From: Thermomonospora echinospora
GTDB lineage: Bacteria > Actinomycetota > Actinomycetes > Streptosporangiales > Streptosporangiaceae
Direction of reading: 5' to 3'
NCBI RefSeq assembly: GCF_900108175.1
Contig: NZ_FNVO01000017.1
Location: forward strand, 96,514-160,513
DNA length: 64,000 nt
A model generated the notes under the pieces. The model ran no database searches. It saw only the letters and a list, made by a program, of their open reading frames with translations, and had not been told where the DNA came from. Of the stretch, positions 42,650 to 50,889 are shown piece by piece. Both the position numbers and the translations under genes were made by a program. Each line of letters starts with the position of its first letter. The stretch's first letter is position 1.

Positions 42650-43051
42650 TCAGGGCGATGCGGGAGCGGTGGTGAGGGCACGGACCTCCGCCACGATGGC
42701 GTCCAGGGCGGTGCCGGTGGGGAACACCGCGGCGGCGCCCGCCTCCTTCAGGCGGGGGACGTCGCCGGCGGGAATGGTCCCGCCGACGATGACGGCGATG
42801 TCCCCGGCGTCGGCGGCCCGCAGCGCCTCGACGGTGCGGGTGGTCAGCGCGACATGGGCGCCGGACAGAATGCTCAGGCCGACGACGGCCACGTCCTCCT
42901 GCACGGCGATCGCCACGATGTCGTCGATCCGCTGGCGGATGCCGGTGAAGACGACCTCGAACCCCGCGTCGCGCAGCGCGCGGGCGACGATCTTGGCGCC
43001 GCGGTCGTGGCCGTCCAGGCCGGGCTTGGCGATCAGGACTCGGGTCCGCAT
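42650..43051 (-). CDS. B12-binding subunit of an acyl-CoA mutase
   Basis: A 133-residue stand-alone cobalamin domain: GLDGHDRGAK near residue 12 gives the DxHxxG motif whose His ligates cobalt; LSILSGAH near 60 and VGGTIP near 90 complete the site. It is the small subunit for the catalytic subunit encoded directly upstream, with which its ATG 43051 overlaps by TGATG. A two-subunit arrangement is also seen in isobutyryl-CoA mutase and 2-hydroxyisobutyryl-CoA mutase. Confidence 0.93.
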   Translation of the reverse strand: MRTRVLIAKPGLDGHDRGAKIVARALRDAGFEVVFTGIRQRIDDIVAIAVQEDVAVVGLSILSGAHVALTTRTVEALRAADAGDIAVIVGGTIPAGDVPRLKEAGAAAVFPTGTALDAIVAEVRALTTAPASP

Positions 43052-44628
43052 CAGAACACCACCGGCTGCTGGAACTCGCCCCAGACCGCCTTGAGCGCGG
43101 CGACCATCTCACCGACCGTGCAGTAGGCGTTGGCGCAGTCGATCAGGGGGCCCATCAGGTTGTCGTCGCCCTCGGCCGCCCGGGACAGGGCGGCCAGGCG
43201 GGCCTTCACCTCGGCGTCGTCGCGCTCGTCCTTGACCTGGGCGAGCCGCTTGAGCTGCCGGTCGCGGCCCGCGGCGTCCAGCTCGTAGGTCGCGATGTCC
43301 GGTGGCGGCTCGTCGGAGACGAACCGGTTGACCCCGACCACCGGCCGGTCGCCGGACTCGATCTCCTGGTGCAGCCGGTAGGCCTCGTCGGCGATGAGGC
43401 CCTGCAGGTAGCCGTCCTCGATGGCACGGACCATGCCGCCGTGCCGTTCGAGGTCGTCCATGATCTCGACGATCCCGGCCTCGGTGGCGTCGGTCAGCGC
43501 CTCGACGAAGTAGGAGCCGCCGAGCGGGTCGGCGACCCTGGTGACCCCGGTCTCGTAGGCCAGGATCTGCTGGGTGCGCAGCGCCAGGGTCGCCGACTCC
43601 TCGCTGGGCAGGGCGAACGGCTCGTCCCAGGCGGCGGTGAACATCGACTGGACGCCGCCCAGCACCGAGGCCATCGCCTCGTAGGCGATCCGCACGACGT
43701 TGTTGCGCGCCTGCGGGGCGTACAGGGAGGCACCGCCCGCCACGCAGCCGAACCTGAACATCGACGCCTTGTCCGTGGTCGCGCCGTAGCGTTCGCGGAC
43801 GATCGTCGCCCAGCGCCGCCGCCCCGCCCGGTATTTGGCGATCTCCTCGAAGAAGTCGCCGTGCGTGTAGAAGAAGAAGGAGATCTGCGGCGCGAACCTG
43901 TCGATGGTCATCCGGCCGCGTTCCAGCACGGTGTCGCAGTAGGTGACCCCGTCGGCGAGGGTGAAGGCCATCTCCTGCACCGCGGTGGCCCCGGCATCCC
44001 GGAAGTGCGCGCCGGCCACCGAGATCGCGTTGAACTTCGGCACCTCGGCCGCGCAGAACTCGATGGTGTCGGCGATCAGCCGCAGCGACGGCTCGGGCGG
44101 CCAGATCCAGGTGCCGCGCGAGGCGTACTCCTTGAGGATGTCGTTCTGGATCGTCCCGGTGAGCTTCGCCCGGGGCACGCCCTTGCGCTCGGCGGCGGCC
44201 ACGTAGAACGCCAGCAGGATCGCGGCGGTCCCGTTGATGGTGAAGCTGGTGCTGATCCGGTCCAGCGGGATGCCCTCGAACAGGATCTCGGCGTCGGCGA
44301 GGGTGTCGACCGCGACGCCGACCCGCCCCACCTCCTCGCTCACCTCGGGGTCGTCGGAGTCGTAGCCGCACTGGGTGGGCAGGTCGAGCGCCACCGACAG
44401 CCCGGTGCCGCCCTGCTCCAGCAGGTAGCGGTAACGGCGGTTGGACTCCTCCGCGGTGCCGAACCCGGAGTACTGCCGGAACGTCCACAGCCGCCCCCGG
44501 TAGCCGGAGGCGTAGTTGCCGCGCGTGAAGGGGAAGCGACCCGGTTCGGGCGGCTCGGCGGCCCGGTCCGCCGGTCCGTAGACCGGCTGGAGCGGGATGC
44601 CGGACGAGGTCTGGGCGAAGTCGTTCAT
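43051..44628 (-). CDS. Adenosylcobalamin-dependent acyl-CoA mutase, catalytic subunit
   Basis: A 525-residue TIM-barrel mutase subunit from ATG 44628. By hand alignment with methylmalonyl-CoA mutase (spacing identical), Tyr53 (FRQYSGFG) corresponds to Tyr89, Arg171 (SRGTWIW) to Arg207 and His208 (AGAHFRDAG) to His244. These are the carboxylate-binding residues of methylmalonyl-CoA mutase, not the Phe/Gln of isobutyryl- or Ile/Gln of 2-hydroxyisobutyryl-CoA mutases. Ala207 replaces the conserved Tyr243, opening the pocket. I expect a carboxylated acyl-CoA, perhaps bulkier than methylmalonyl-CoA. First gene of a four-gene operon. Confidence 0.9.
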   Translation of the reverse strand: MNDFAQTSSGIPLQPVYGPADRAAEPPEPGRFPFTRGNYASGYRGRLWTFRQYSGFGTAEESNRRYRYLLEQGGTGLSVALDLPTQCGYDSDDPEVSEEVGRVGVAVDTLADAEILFEGIPLDRISTSFTINGTAAILLAFYVAAAERKGVPRAKLTGTIQNDILKEYASRGTWIWPPEPSLRLIADTIEFCAAEVPKFNAISVAGAHFRDAGATAVQEMAFTLADGVTYCDTVLERGRMTIDRFAPQISFFFYTHGDFFEEIAKYRAGRRRWATIVRERYGATTDKASMFRFGCVAGGASLYAPQARNNVVRIAYEAMASVLGGVQSMFTAAWDEPFALPSEESATLALRTQQILAYETGVTRVADPLGGSYFVEALTDATEAGIVEIMDDLERHGGMVRAIEDGYLQGLIADEAYRLHQEIESGDRPVVGVNRFVSDEPPPDIATYELDAAGRDRQLKRLAQVKDERDDAEVKARLAALSRAAEGDDNLMGPLIDCANAYCTVGEMVAALKAVWGEFQQPVVF

Positions 44629-44636
44629 CGCCCGAT

Positions 44637-44681
44637 ACGTTACTTGCGTCAAACGAGAATGCCAATACCAATGAAGAGAAT
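44637..44681 (-). promoter_or_regulatory. Promoter of the mutase operon with operator half-sites
   Basis: On the minus strand TTGGCA (44665-44660) and TAACGT (44642-44637) are 17 bases apart, which would start transcription almost at the ATG 44628. GAGAAT half-sites on the forward strand at 44655-44660 and 44676-44681 flank the -35. No full inverted repeat is seen, so control may be weaker or different here. Confidence 0.55.
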
Positions 44682-44784
44682 CTTATGATCAACCCGCCGC
44701 TGACCTGCGGTGGAGCGGCTCCCGGCGGCCGGCTATGGCCGGTGTCTCAGGGACCGTTCCCCTGAGGCGAGCGGGCAGGGACGA

Positions 44785-44818
44785 AACGGCCGCCGCGCCG
44801 AGGGACGCGGCGGCCGTT
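44785..44818 (-). terminator. Stem-loop terminator after the FadD3-like ligase gene
   Basis: AACGGCCGCCGCG (44785-44797) and CGCGGCGGCCGTT (44806-44818) form a perfect 13-bp stem with an eight-base loop, 57 bases beyond the ligase stop on the minus strand. Confidence 0.7.
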
Positions 44819-44874
44819 CCACCACTGCCTGAACTCTGCGGCCGACCCGTGCCGGGCGGACGTCCCGGCCGGTG

Positions 44875-46302
44875 TCAGCGCAGCCGGGCCTTGTCCACCT
44901 TTCCGGTGGCGTTGAGCGGCAGTTCCTCCAGGAACTCCACATGGCGGGGCACCTTGTAGCCGGCCATCCGGTCACGGCTCCAGGCGATCAGCTCCTCTGC
45001 CGTCAGCGGGCCGCTGCACACCACGAAGGCCTTACCGACCTCCCCCATCCGCTCGTCCGGGACGCCGATCACCGCGGCCTGGGCGACGGCTGGGTGCTCC
45101 ATCAGGAAGCCCTCGATCTCGGCCGGATAGGCGTTGAAGCCGCCCACGATGAACATGTCCTTCTTACGGCCGACGATCCGCAGGTACCCCCGCTCGTCCA
45201 GGCTCCCCAGATCCCCGGTGTGCAGCCAGCCGTCGGCGTCGATCGCCTCGGCCGTCGCCTCCGGGTCGTCCAGATAGCCCTGCATGACCGAGTAGCCGCG
45301 GACCAGGACCTCGCCGTCATCGGCGATCCGCACCTCGACGCCGTCGCAGGGAGTGCCGACCGTCGTGGCGATGTCCTCGAACGAGTCCCCGAGCCGCGAC
45401 GCGGTGGCGGTCCCCGCCTCGGTGAGCCCGTAGCCGGTCATGATGGTCTGGAACGGCAGTTCGCTCCTGATCCGGCGGATCAGCTCGACGGGGATGTCGG
45501 CGGCGCCGGTGACGGCCGCACGCAAAGACGAGATGTCCCGGTCGGTCCGCACCGACAGCAGCGAATGGTAGAGCGTGGGCGGTCCCGGCAGCATCGTGAC
45601 CTTCTCGCGCTCCACCAGTTCCAGCACCCGGTCCAGCTCGAAGACCGGCACCGGGATGACGGTGGCGCCGCGGACCATGGACGCGACGCAGCCCGCCTTG
45701 TAGCCGAAGGTGTGGAAGAAGGGGTTGACGGCCAGGTAGCGGTCGCCCTCCCGCAAGTCGGCCAGGTCGCACCACTCCGAGTACAGCCGAAGCGTCTGCA
45801 GGTGGTTCATCATGACGCCCTTGGGCCGCCCGGTCGTGCCGGAGGTGAACAGGATGTCGGCGATGTCCTCCCCGCTCACCTTGCGCTCCAGCGGCGAGCC
45901 GCTGGACAGGAAGCCCGACTTGAGGTCGATCATCGGCACGCCCGCCGGAGCGGCGTACTCCTGGTCGAGGAAGCCCTGCTGGACCAGGACGGCCTTGGCG
46001 CGGCTGCGGACGATGACGTCGGCGGCCTCGGCGGCCTTCCACCGGGTGTTGATCGGTACCAGCACCCCGCCCGCGGTCACCAGGCCGAAGGCCGCGACGA
46101 TCCATTCGGCCGAGTTGGGCGCCCAGACCACCACCCGGTCGCCGCGCTCGACCCCCGCGGCCGCGAACGCGCCGGCGGCCACCCGGACCCGCTCGGCCAG
46201 CTCGGCGAAGGTGATCCGCAGCGGGCCGTCGACGACCGCCTCGGCGTCACCGAAGCGGTCGCCGGCGGACTGCACCAGCTGCGGGATGGTCTCCCAGGTC
46301 AT
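44875..46302 (-). CDS. FadD3-like AMP-forming acyl-CoA ligase
   Basis: A 475-residue ligase from ATG 46302 (ATGA overlap with the amidohydrolase gene). It has ILFTSGTTGRPKGVMM near residue 155, TGYGLTEAGTATA near 290, GWLHTGDLGSLDERGYL near 365, MFIVGGFNAYPAEIEG near 390 and LNATGKVDK near 465. The N-terminal ETIPQLVQSAGDRFGDAEAVVDG and APNSAEWIVAAFGLVTAGGVLVP regions are the pattern I associate with FadD3-family ligases, which activate the bicyclic propionate left after steroid side-chain and A/B-ring removal. Specificity is inference only. Confidence 0.85.
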   Translation of the reverse strand: MTWETIPQLVQSAGDRFGDAEAVVDGPLRITFAELAERVRVAAGAFAAAGVERGDRVVVWAPNSAEWIVAAFGLVTAGGVLVPINTRWKAAEAADVIVRSRAKAVLVQQGFLDQEYAAPAGVPMIDLKSGFLSSGSPLERKVSGEDIADILFTSGTTGRPKGVMMNHLQTLRLYSEWCDLADLREGDRYLAVNPFFHTFGYKAGCVASMVRGATVIPVPVFELDRVLELVEREKVTMLPGPPTLYHSLLSVRTDRDISSLRAAVTGAADIPVELIRRIRSELPFQTIMTGYGLTEAGTATASRLGDSFEDIATTVGTPCDGVEVRIADDGEVLVRGYSVMQGYLDDPEATAEAIDADGWLHTGDLGSLDERGYLRIVGRKKDMFIVGGFNAYPAEIEGFLMEHPAVAQAAVIGVPDERMGEVGKAFVVCSGPLTAEELIAWSRDRMAGYKVPRHVEFLEELPLNATGKVDKARLR

Positions 46303-47480
46303 ACCGACATCAGCCGGGCCATGTTGCCGCCCATGACCTTGGCCTGCTCGGCCTGGCCGAGGCCGACCCTCTCCAGCTCGTCGATGTAGGTCACCGGGTC
46401 GGCCAGGCCCTCGGGGTGCGGGTAGTCCGAGCCGAACAGCACGTTGTCCGCGCCGAGCAGCTCGGCCAGGTCCGCCATGTTCTCCTCCCAGAAGGGGCTG
46501 ACATGGACGTTGCGCCGCATGACCTCGACCGGGTGCTCCTGGAACTCGTTGGGCATCTTCTTGTAGACGTCCGACAGGGTCTGCATCATCGGCCCCACCC
46601 AGGCCATGCCGTTCTCGATGACCGCGACCTTCAGGTCGGGGAAGCGGCTGAGCATGCCGTGGCAGACCATCGACGTCACCGCGTCCTGGATCGGCCGCCA
46701 CTCCTGGGCCGAGCGGAAGGCGCTCGGCTTGAAGGGCAGCATCTCGGTCTGCGGCTCCCAGTCGTTGGCGTACCGGCTGTAGCCGCTGTCGGAGGAGTGC
46801 AGCCCGACCAGGATGCCGAGCTCCTGGACCCGCTTCCAGAACGGGTCGAACTCCGGCAGCGCGAAGGACCGCGGGCCGCGGAACCCGGGCACCGGCGCGG
46901 GCCGGACCAGGATCGCCTTGGCGCCGCGCTCGACGCACCAGTTCAGCTCCTCGATCGCCCTGTCCACAATGGGCAGGCTGATGACCGGGGTGGTGAAGAT
47001 GCGGTCCTGGTAGTTGAAGGACCAGACCTCGAACAGCCACTGGTTGAGCGCGTGCACGACCGCGTGGATGAGTTCGGGGTCGTCGCGCATCCGCTCCTCG
47101 ATGAGGCTGGCCAGGGTCGGGAACATCAGCGTCCGCTCGATGCCCTGCTCGTTCATCAGTTCCAGGCGGGGCGCCGGCTCGCGGAAGGCGGGGATCGACT
47201 TCATCGGCTCGCCGAAGATCTCCCGGCGGCTCTTGCCGTCGGGGTTGCCCACGCGGAAGAACTCCTCCATCGCCCCCGGACGGGCGACCACCTCGAAGGT
47301 GGGGTTGGGGATGTACTCGCTGATCTGGCCCCGCACCGCGATCTTGGTACGGCCCTTCACCTGCACGTACTGGACCGCCCCCTCGTACTGCTTGGGCAGG
47401 TGCCTGGTCAGCGCCTCCGGGGTCTCGTACAGGTGGTTGTCCGCGTCGAACAGCGGAAACGGCAGCTCGCGTGACGGCAT
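46299..47480 (-). CDS. Amidohydrolase 2 family protein
   Basis: A 393-residue TIM-barrel amidohydrolase from ATG 47480 with GGAGGATC upstream. The strand-1 motif is FDADNHLYE (D-x-H-x-x-E), then ILVGLHSSDSGY with His near 240 and FGSDYPHPEG with the catalytic Asp near 360. It belongs to the same broad group as the protein at 13872-15167 but is only distantly similar. Probably a decarboxylase or C-C/C-N hydrolase in the pathway. First gene of the amidohydrolase-ligase pair under the operator at 47503. Confidence 0.85.
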   Translation of the reverse strand: MPSRELPFPLFDADNHLYETPEALTRHLPKQYEGAVQYVQVKGRTKIAVRGQISEYIPNPTFEVVARPGAMEEFFRVGNPDGKSRREIFGEPMKSIPAFREPAPRLELMNEQGIERTLMFPTLASLIEERMRDDPELIHAVVHALNQWLFEVWSFNYQDRIFTTPVISLPIVDRAIEELNWCVERGAKAILVRPAPVPGFRGPRSFALPEFDPFWKRVQELGILVGLHSSDSGYSRYANDWEPQTEMLPFKPSAFRSAQEWRPIQDAVTSMVCHGMLSRFPDLKVAVIENGMAWVGPMMQTLSDVYKKMPNEFQEHPVEVMRRNVHVSPFWEENMADLAELLGADNVLFGSDYPHPEGLADPVTYIDELERVGLGQAEQAKVMGGNMARLMSV

Positions 47481-47502
47481 GAGATCCTCCCTCGCTATTG
47501 CA

Positions 47503-47535
47503 GAGAATAGTATTCTCACCGATTGTGCGCCGCAA
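47503..47535 (-). promoter_or_regulatory. Promoter with best-matching 15-bp operator
   Basis: Minus strand: TTGCGG (47535-47530), 17 bases, TACTAT (47512-47507). The -10 lies at positions 6-11 of GAGAATACTATTCTC (47517-47503), which has perfect seven-base arms, the most symmetric copy of the operator in the window. It overlaps the stop codon of the upstream ligase gene. Confidence 0.75.
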
Positions 47536-49072
47536 TGTCTCGCCGGAGAAGGAACTTCTGAACCTTGCCGCTGGCGGTGCGCGGGAAGTCGGCCACGACG
47601 TGCAGCTCCTCCGGCCACTTCTGCCTGGCCAGGCCCGCCCGCTCCAGGTGGGCGCGCAGCTGGTCGAGCGTGGGCACGTCGTGCCCGGGCCGCAGCCGCA
47701 CCACCGCCGCGGCGTGCTCGCCGAGCCGCGGGTCGGGGGCGGCCACCACCGCGGCCTCCGCGATCGCGGGCATGGCCAGCAGCAGGTCCTCCACCTCCGG
47801 CGCGCTGATGTTCTCGCCGCCGCGGATGATGACGTCGGACTTGCGGTCGGTGATCGTCAGGTAGCCGTCGGCGTCGAGCACGCCGATGTCGCCCGTGCGG
47901 TACCAGCCGTCGGCGTCGAAGGCCGCCTCCGTCAGGGCCGGGTCGGTGTAGCCGATGCACAGGTCCGGGCCCCGGCTGAAGATCTCGCCGTCCTCGCCCA
48001 GCCGGATCTCCACTCCGGGCAGCGCGTCCCCGTCGGTGAACAGCCGCTTGGCCTCGGGCGCGGTGTGCCGGGAGCCGGTGATCGACGGGTGCTCGGTGCT
48101 GCCGTACGAGCGGAACACCGTGATGCCCAGTTCCGCCAGCCGGGTGGTCACCGCCGCCGGCACCGCCGCCCCGCCGAGGCCGGCGTACTTCATGTGCGCC
48201 AGGTGGCCGGGGGTGAAGTCCGGGTGGTCGAGCAGGCTCGTCATGTAGTACGTGGCGCCGCCCCCGACGGTGAGCCCGTCGTCTTCCATCAGCGCCAGCA
48301 CCCGCGCCGGGTCCCAGACGTCGGCGAGGTTGACCGGCGTGCCGTCCAGCACGGGGATCAGGAAGGCGTTCACCATGCCGATGAAGTGGCCCACCGGAGC
48401 GGCGGTGAGCTGGCGGCCCCGGTCGGGCGGGTAGAGCCCGGCGAGCTGGCGCGTCTCGTAGCCGAGCGTCCGGTGGCTGTGGACGACGCCCTTGGGGTCG
48501 CGCGTCGTGCCGGAGGTGAACGCGATGAGCGCCGGGTCCGCCGGGTCGGCCGCCAGGACGCCGGGCATCGGGTCGTCGGCGAGCAGGTCCTCGAAGTCGC
48601 GCCCGACCACACCGACGACGGGCACGTCCGCGCACAGGTCGGGCTGGTGCTCCATGCGCCCGAACCGCTCAGCGGAGACGAAGACACGGGGCTTGATCGT
48701 CTCCAGGATGTAGCCGACCTCCTTGCGCCCGTAGAAGTGCACGATCGGCACCACGGCCGCGCCGAGGAACGCCGAGGCCCAGAAGACCGCGGCGGCCTCC
48801 ATCCAGTTGGGGAGCTGGAACGCCACCACGTCTCCGGGGCCGACACCCCGCCCGCGCAGTCCCCCGGCCAGCCTGCGCGCGACCCGCTCGACATCGCCGA
48901 AGGTCCCGTCCCACGGCCGTACGGCCGAGTGCACGCGAAAGCGCGTCCCGGGAGCGGCCTGAAGTCCTCGCGCCAGCAGGTCCCCGAGCGTGTCCCGGGT
49001 CCACCATCCCTCCGCCTCGTAGCGCTGGACCAGCTCGGCGGGGATCGTTCGCAGGGTGAGAGATCGTTCCAT
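47516..49072 (-). CDS. AMP-forming acyl-CoA synthetase
   Basis: A 518-residue ligase from ATG 49072. It has FTSGTTRDPKGVVHSHRT near residue 190, RSYGSTEHPSITG near 320, GWYRTGDIGVLDADGYL near 400, VIIRGGENISAPEVEDLL near 425 and RTASGKVQKFLL near 500. The N-terminal PAELVQRYEAEGWWTRDTLGDLL is the pattern of the cyclohexanecarboxylate/short-branched acid ligase group. No Shine-Dalgarno precedes the ATG, so it is probably leaderless. Divergent from the KshB-like reductase gene. Confidence 0.9.
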   Translation of the reverse strand: MERSLTLRTIPAELVQRYEAEGWWTRDTLGDLLARGLQAAPGTRFRVHSAVRPWDGTFGDVERVARRLAGGLRGRGVGPGDVVAFQLPNWMEAAAVFWASAFLGAAVVPIVHFYGRKEVGYILETIKPRVFVSAERFGRMEHQPDLCADVPVVGVVGRDFEDLLADDPMPGVLAADPADPALIAFTSGTTRDPKGVVHSHRTLGYETRQLAGLYPPDRGRQLTAAPVGHFIGMVNAFLIPVLDGTPVNLADVWDPARVLALMEDDGLTVGGGATYYMTSLLDHPDFTPGHLAHMKYAGLGGAAVPAAVTTRLAELGITVFRSYGSTEHPSITGSRHTAPEAKRLFTDGDALPGVEIRLGEDGEIFSRGPDLCIGYTDPALTEAAFDADGWYRTGDIGVLDADGYLTITDRKSDVIIRGGENISAPEVEDLLLAMPAIAEAAVVAAPDPRLGEHAAAVVRLRPGHDVPTLDQLRAHLERAGLARQKWPEELHVVADFPRTASGKVQKFLLRRDIAAHNR

Positions 49073-49082
49073 GAGACGATAA

Positions 49083-49114
49083 TTGCACTCTCTCCAGGTG
49101 AGAAGCTAGATTCC
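49083..49114 (+). promoter_or_regulatory. Leaderless promoter of the KshB-like gene with degenerate operator
   Basis: TTGCAC (49083-49088), 18 bases, TAGATT (49107-49112), then seven bases to the ATG at 49119: transcription would begin at the start codon. The -10 lies within GAGAAGCTAGATTCC (49100-49114), close to the degenerate operator of the ABC operon. Confidence 0.6.
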
Positions 49115-49118
49115 ATAC

Positions 49119-50117
49119 ATGGCACGAGACCACGGTTTCCACCCGGTGCGGATCAGGCGGATCGTCCAGGAGACGGCCGACACGCGCACGTACGTGCTCG
49201 ACGCCGCGTTCCCCTACCGGGCGGGTCAGTTCGTGACGCTGCGGGCCTGCGGGACCCTGCGCAGCTACTCGATGTCGAGCTCCCCGGACACCGACGACGA
49301 GTTCATGACGACGGTGAAGCGGGTCCCCGGCGGCCTGGTCTCGAACTGGATGCACGACCATCTCGCCCCCGGCGACCTGGTCGAGGTCACGCTGCCCGCC
49401 GGGGTCTTCTGCCTACGGGAGACCACCGTCCCGCTGGTGGCGTTCTGCGGGGGCAGCGGCGTCACGCCGATCCTGTCGCTGGTCAAGAGCGCGCTGGCCA
49501 CCACGGACCGGCAGGTGCGGGTGCTGACCGCCGACCGGGACGCCGACTCGGTCATCTTCAGGTCCGCGCTGGCCGAGCTGGCCGAGCGGTATCCCGGCCG
49601 CTTCGAGGTGCGCCATCACCTGGACGCGGTGGACGGCGGCTTCGTCACCGCGGAGCGGGTGCGGGACTTCGCCGGCGAGGACCGGGACGCCGACTTCTAC
49701 ATCTGCGGGCCCACGCCGTTCATGGACCTGACCGAGCGCGCCCTGCTCGACCACGGCGTCGATCCCGGGCAGATCCTCATCGAGCGCTTCGGGTCCGCCT
49801 CCGGCGAGCCCGCGGACCCGCGGCCCGCGACCCAGGAGACCGACGGCACGGTCACCATCGTCCTGGCCGGCAAGCGGCACACGGTCGCGCAGCACTCCGG
49901 CGAGACCTTCCTGGAGAGCGCGCGCCGGGCCGGCCTCGCCCCGCCCTTCTCCTGCGAGGCCGGCAACTGCGCCACGTGCATCGCCCAGGTCACCGAAGGC
50001 GAGGCCAAGATGCGCGTGAACAACGCCCTCGACGACGACGAGGTCGCCGACGGCTGGGTCCTCACCTGCCAGGGCGAGCCGGTAACCCCACACGTCACCG
50101 TCGTCTACGAGGACTGA
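49119..50117 (+). CDS. Flavin reductase with C-terminal 2Fe-2S domain (KshB-like)
   Basis: A 332-residue electron-transfer protein. FAD domain with RSYSMSS (48-54), NAD domain with FCGGSGVTPILSLV near 110 and ICGPTPFMDL near 195, then a plant-type ferredoxin with Cys279, Cys284, Cys287 and Cys317 (CX4CX2CX29C). This is the layout of KshB and related reductases that feed Rieske oxygenases. The natural partner in the window is the Rieske protein at 58252-59517. First gene of reductase-crotonase-hydrolase. Confidence 0.92.
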   Translation: MARDHGFHPVRIRRIVQETADTRTYVLDAAFPYRAGQFVTLRACGTLRSYSMSSSPDTDDEFMTTVKRVPGGLVSNWMHDHLAPGDLVEVTLPAGVFCLRETTVPLVAFCGGSGVTPILSLVKSALATTDRQVRVLTADRDADSVIFRSALAELAERYPGRFEVRHHLDAVDGGFVTAERVRDFAGEDRDADFYICGPTPFMDLTERALLDHGVDPGQILIERFGSASGEPADPRPATQETDGTVTIVLAGKRHTVAQHSGETFLESARRAGLAPPFSCEAGNCATCIAQVTEGEAKMRVNNALDDDEVADGWVLTCQGEPVTPHVTVVYED

Positions 50118-50169
50118 GCCGGCCGGCACGGATGAACGAGAACTTCACCACCGACATCGGAGAGCGCGA

Positions 50170-50889
50170 ATGGTAGACCTTGAGCTGGACCAGGGGCTGG
50201 CGGTCATCACCATCAACCGCCCGCAGGCCCGCAACGCCATCGCGCCGGCCACCATGGACGAGCTGGACCGGGCGCTGGACAAGGCGGCCCGGGCCCGGGC
50301 CCTGGTCATCACGGGCGCCGGCGACCGGGCGTTCGTCTCCGGCGGCGACCTGAAGGAACTGGCCAAGATCCGCACCGAGGACGAGGCGCTGGCGATGGCC
50401 CTGCGGATGCGGGGCGTGTGCGACCGGCTGGCCGCCTTCCCCGGCCCGGTGATCGCCGCGCTGAACGGCCACGCCCTGGGCGGCGGGGCCGAGGTCGCGG
50501 TGGCCGCCGACATCCGGGTGGCCGCCGACGACATCAGGATCGGCTTCAACCAGACGGCCTTGGCGATCATGCCCGCCTGGGGCGGCGCCGAACGGCTGGC
50601 CGCCCTGGTCGGCAGGGGCCGGGCGCTGATGCTGGCGGGCTCGGGGACCGTGCTGGAGGCCGCCGAGGCCCAGCGCGTCGGGCTGGTGGACCAGGTGCTG
50701 CCCCGGACCTGTTTCGCGGCGGGCTGGCGCGCCCTGGCCAGGTCGCTGGCCACCGTCCCGGCGGGCGAGATCAAGCGCGTGGTGTCGGGGGGCCTGACGG
50801 CCGAGGAGGCGGCGCGCGCCTTCGCGCGCCTGTGGGTGGCCGACGAGCACTGGGCGGCGGCCGAAAGGGTGATGAACCGTGGCAGGTGA
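50170..50889 (+). CDS. Enoyl-CoA hydratase/isomerase family protein
   Basis: A 239-residue crotonase from ATG 50170 behind GGAGAG. It has FVSGGDLKELAK near residue 55 and LNGHALGGGAEVAVAADIRVA near 98. The NQTALAIMPAWGGAERL segment near 135 lacks the usual Glu pair (the position after the helix is MPAWGG), so hydratase activity is uncertain. The mini frame at 50132-50176 (14 codons) ends just inside this gene. Overlaps the next gene by 11 bases. Confidence 0.85.
   Translation: MVDLELDQGLAVITINRPQARNAIAPATMDELDRALDKAARARALVITGAGDRAFVSGGDLKELAKIRTEDEALAMALRMRGVCDRLAAFPGPVIAALNGHALGGGAEVAVAADIRVAADDIRIGFNQTALAIMPAWGGAERLAALVGRGRALMLAGSGTVLEAAEAQRVGLVDQVLPRTCFAAGWRALARSLATVPAGEIKRVVSGGLTAEEAARAFARLWVADEHWAAAERVMNRGR

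Noticed and set aside
43051..44628. 2-hydroxyisobutyryl-CoA or isobutyryl-CoA mutase
   Set aside because: Subunit sizes fit, but the pocket has Tyr53 and Arg171 (methylmalonyl-type) rather than Ile/Gln or Phe/Gln.
50132..50176. 14-codon frame before the crotonase gene
   Set aside because: Its ATG has no ribosome site and it merely ends inside the next gene; kept as a remark only.
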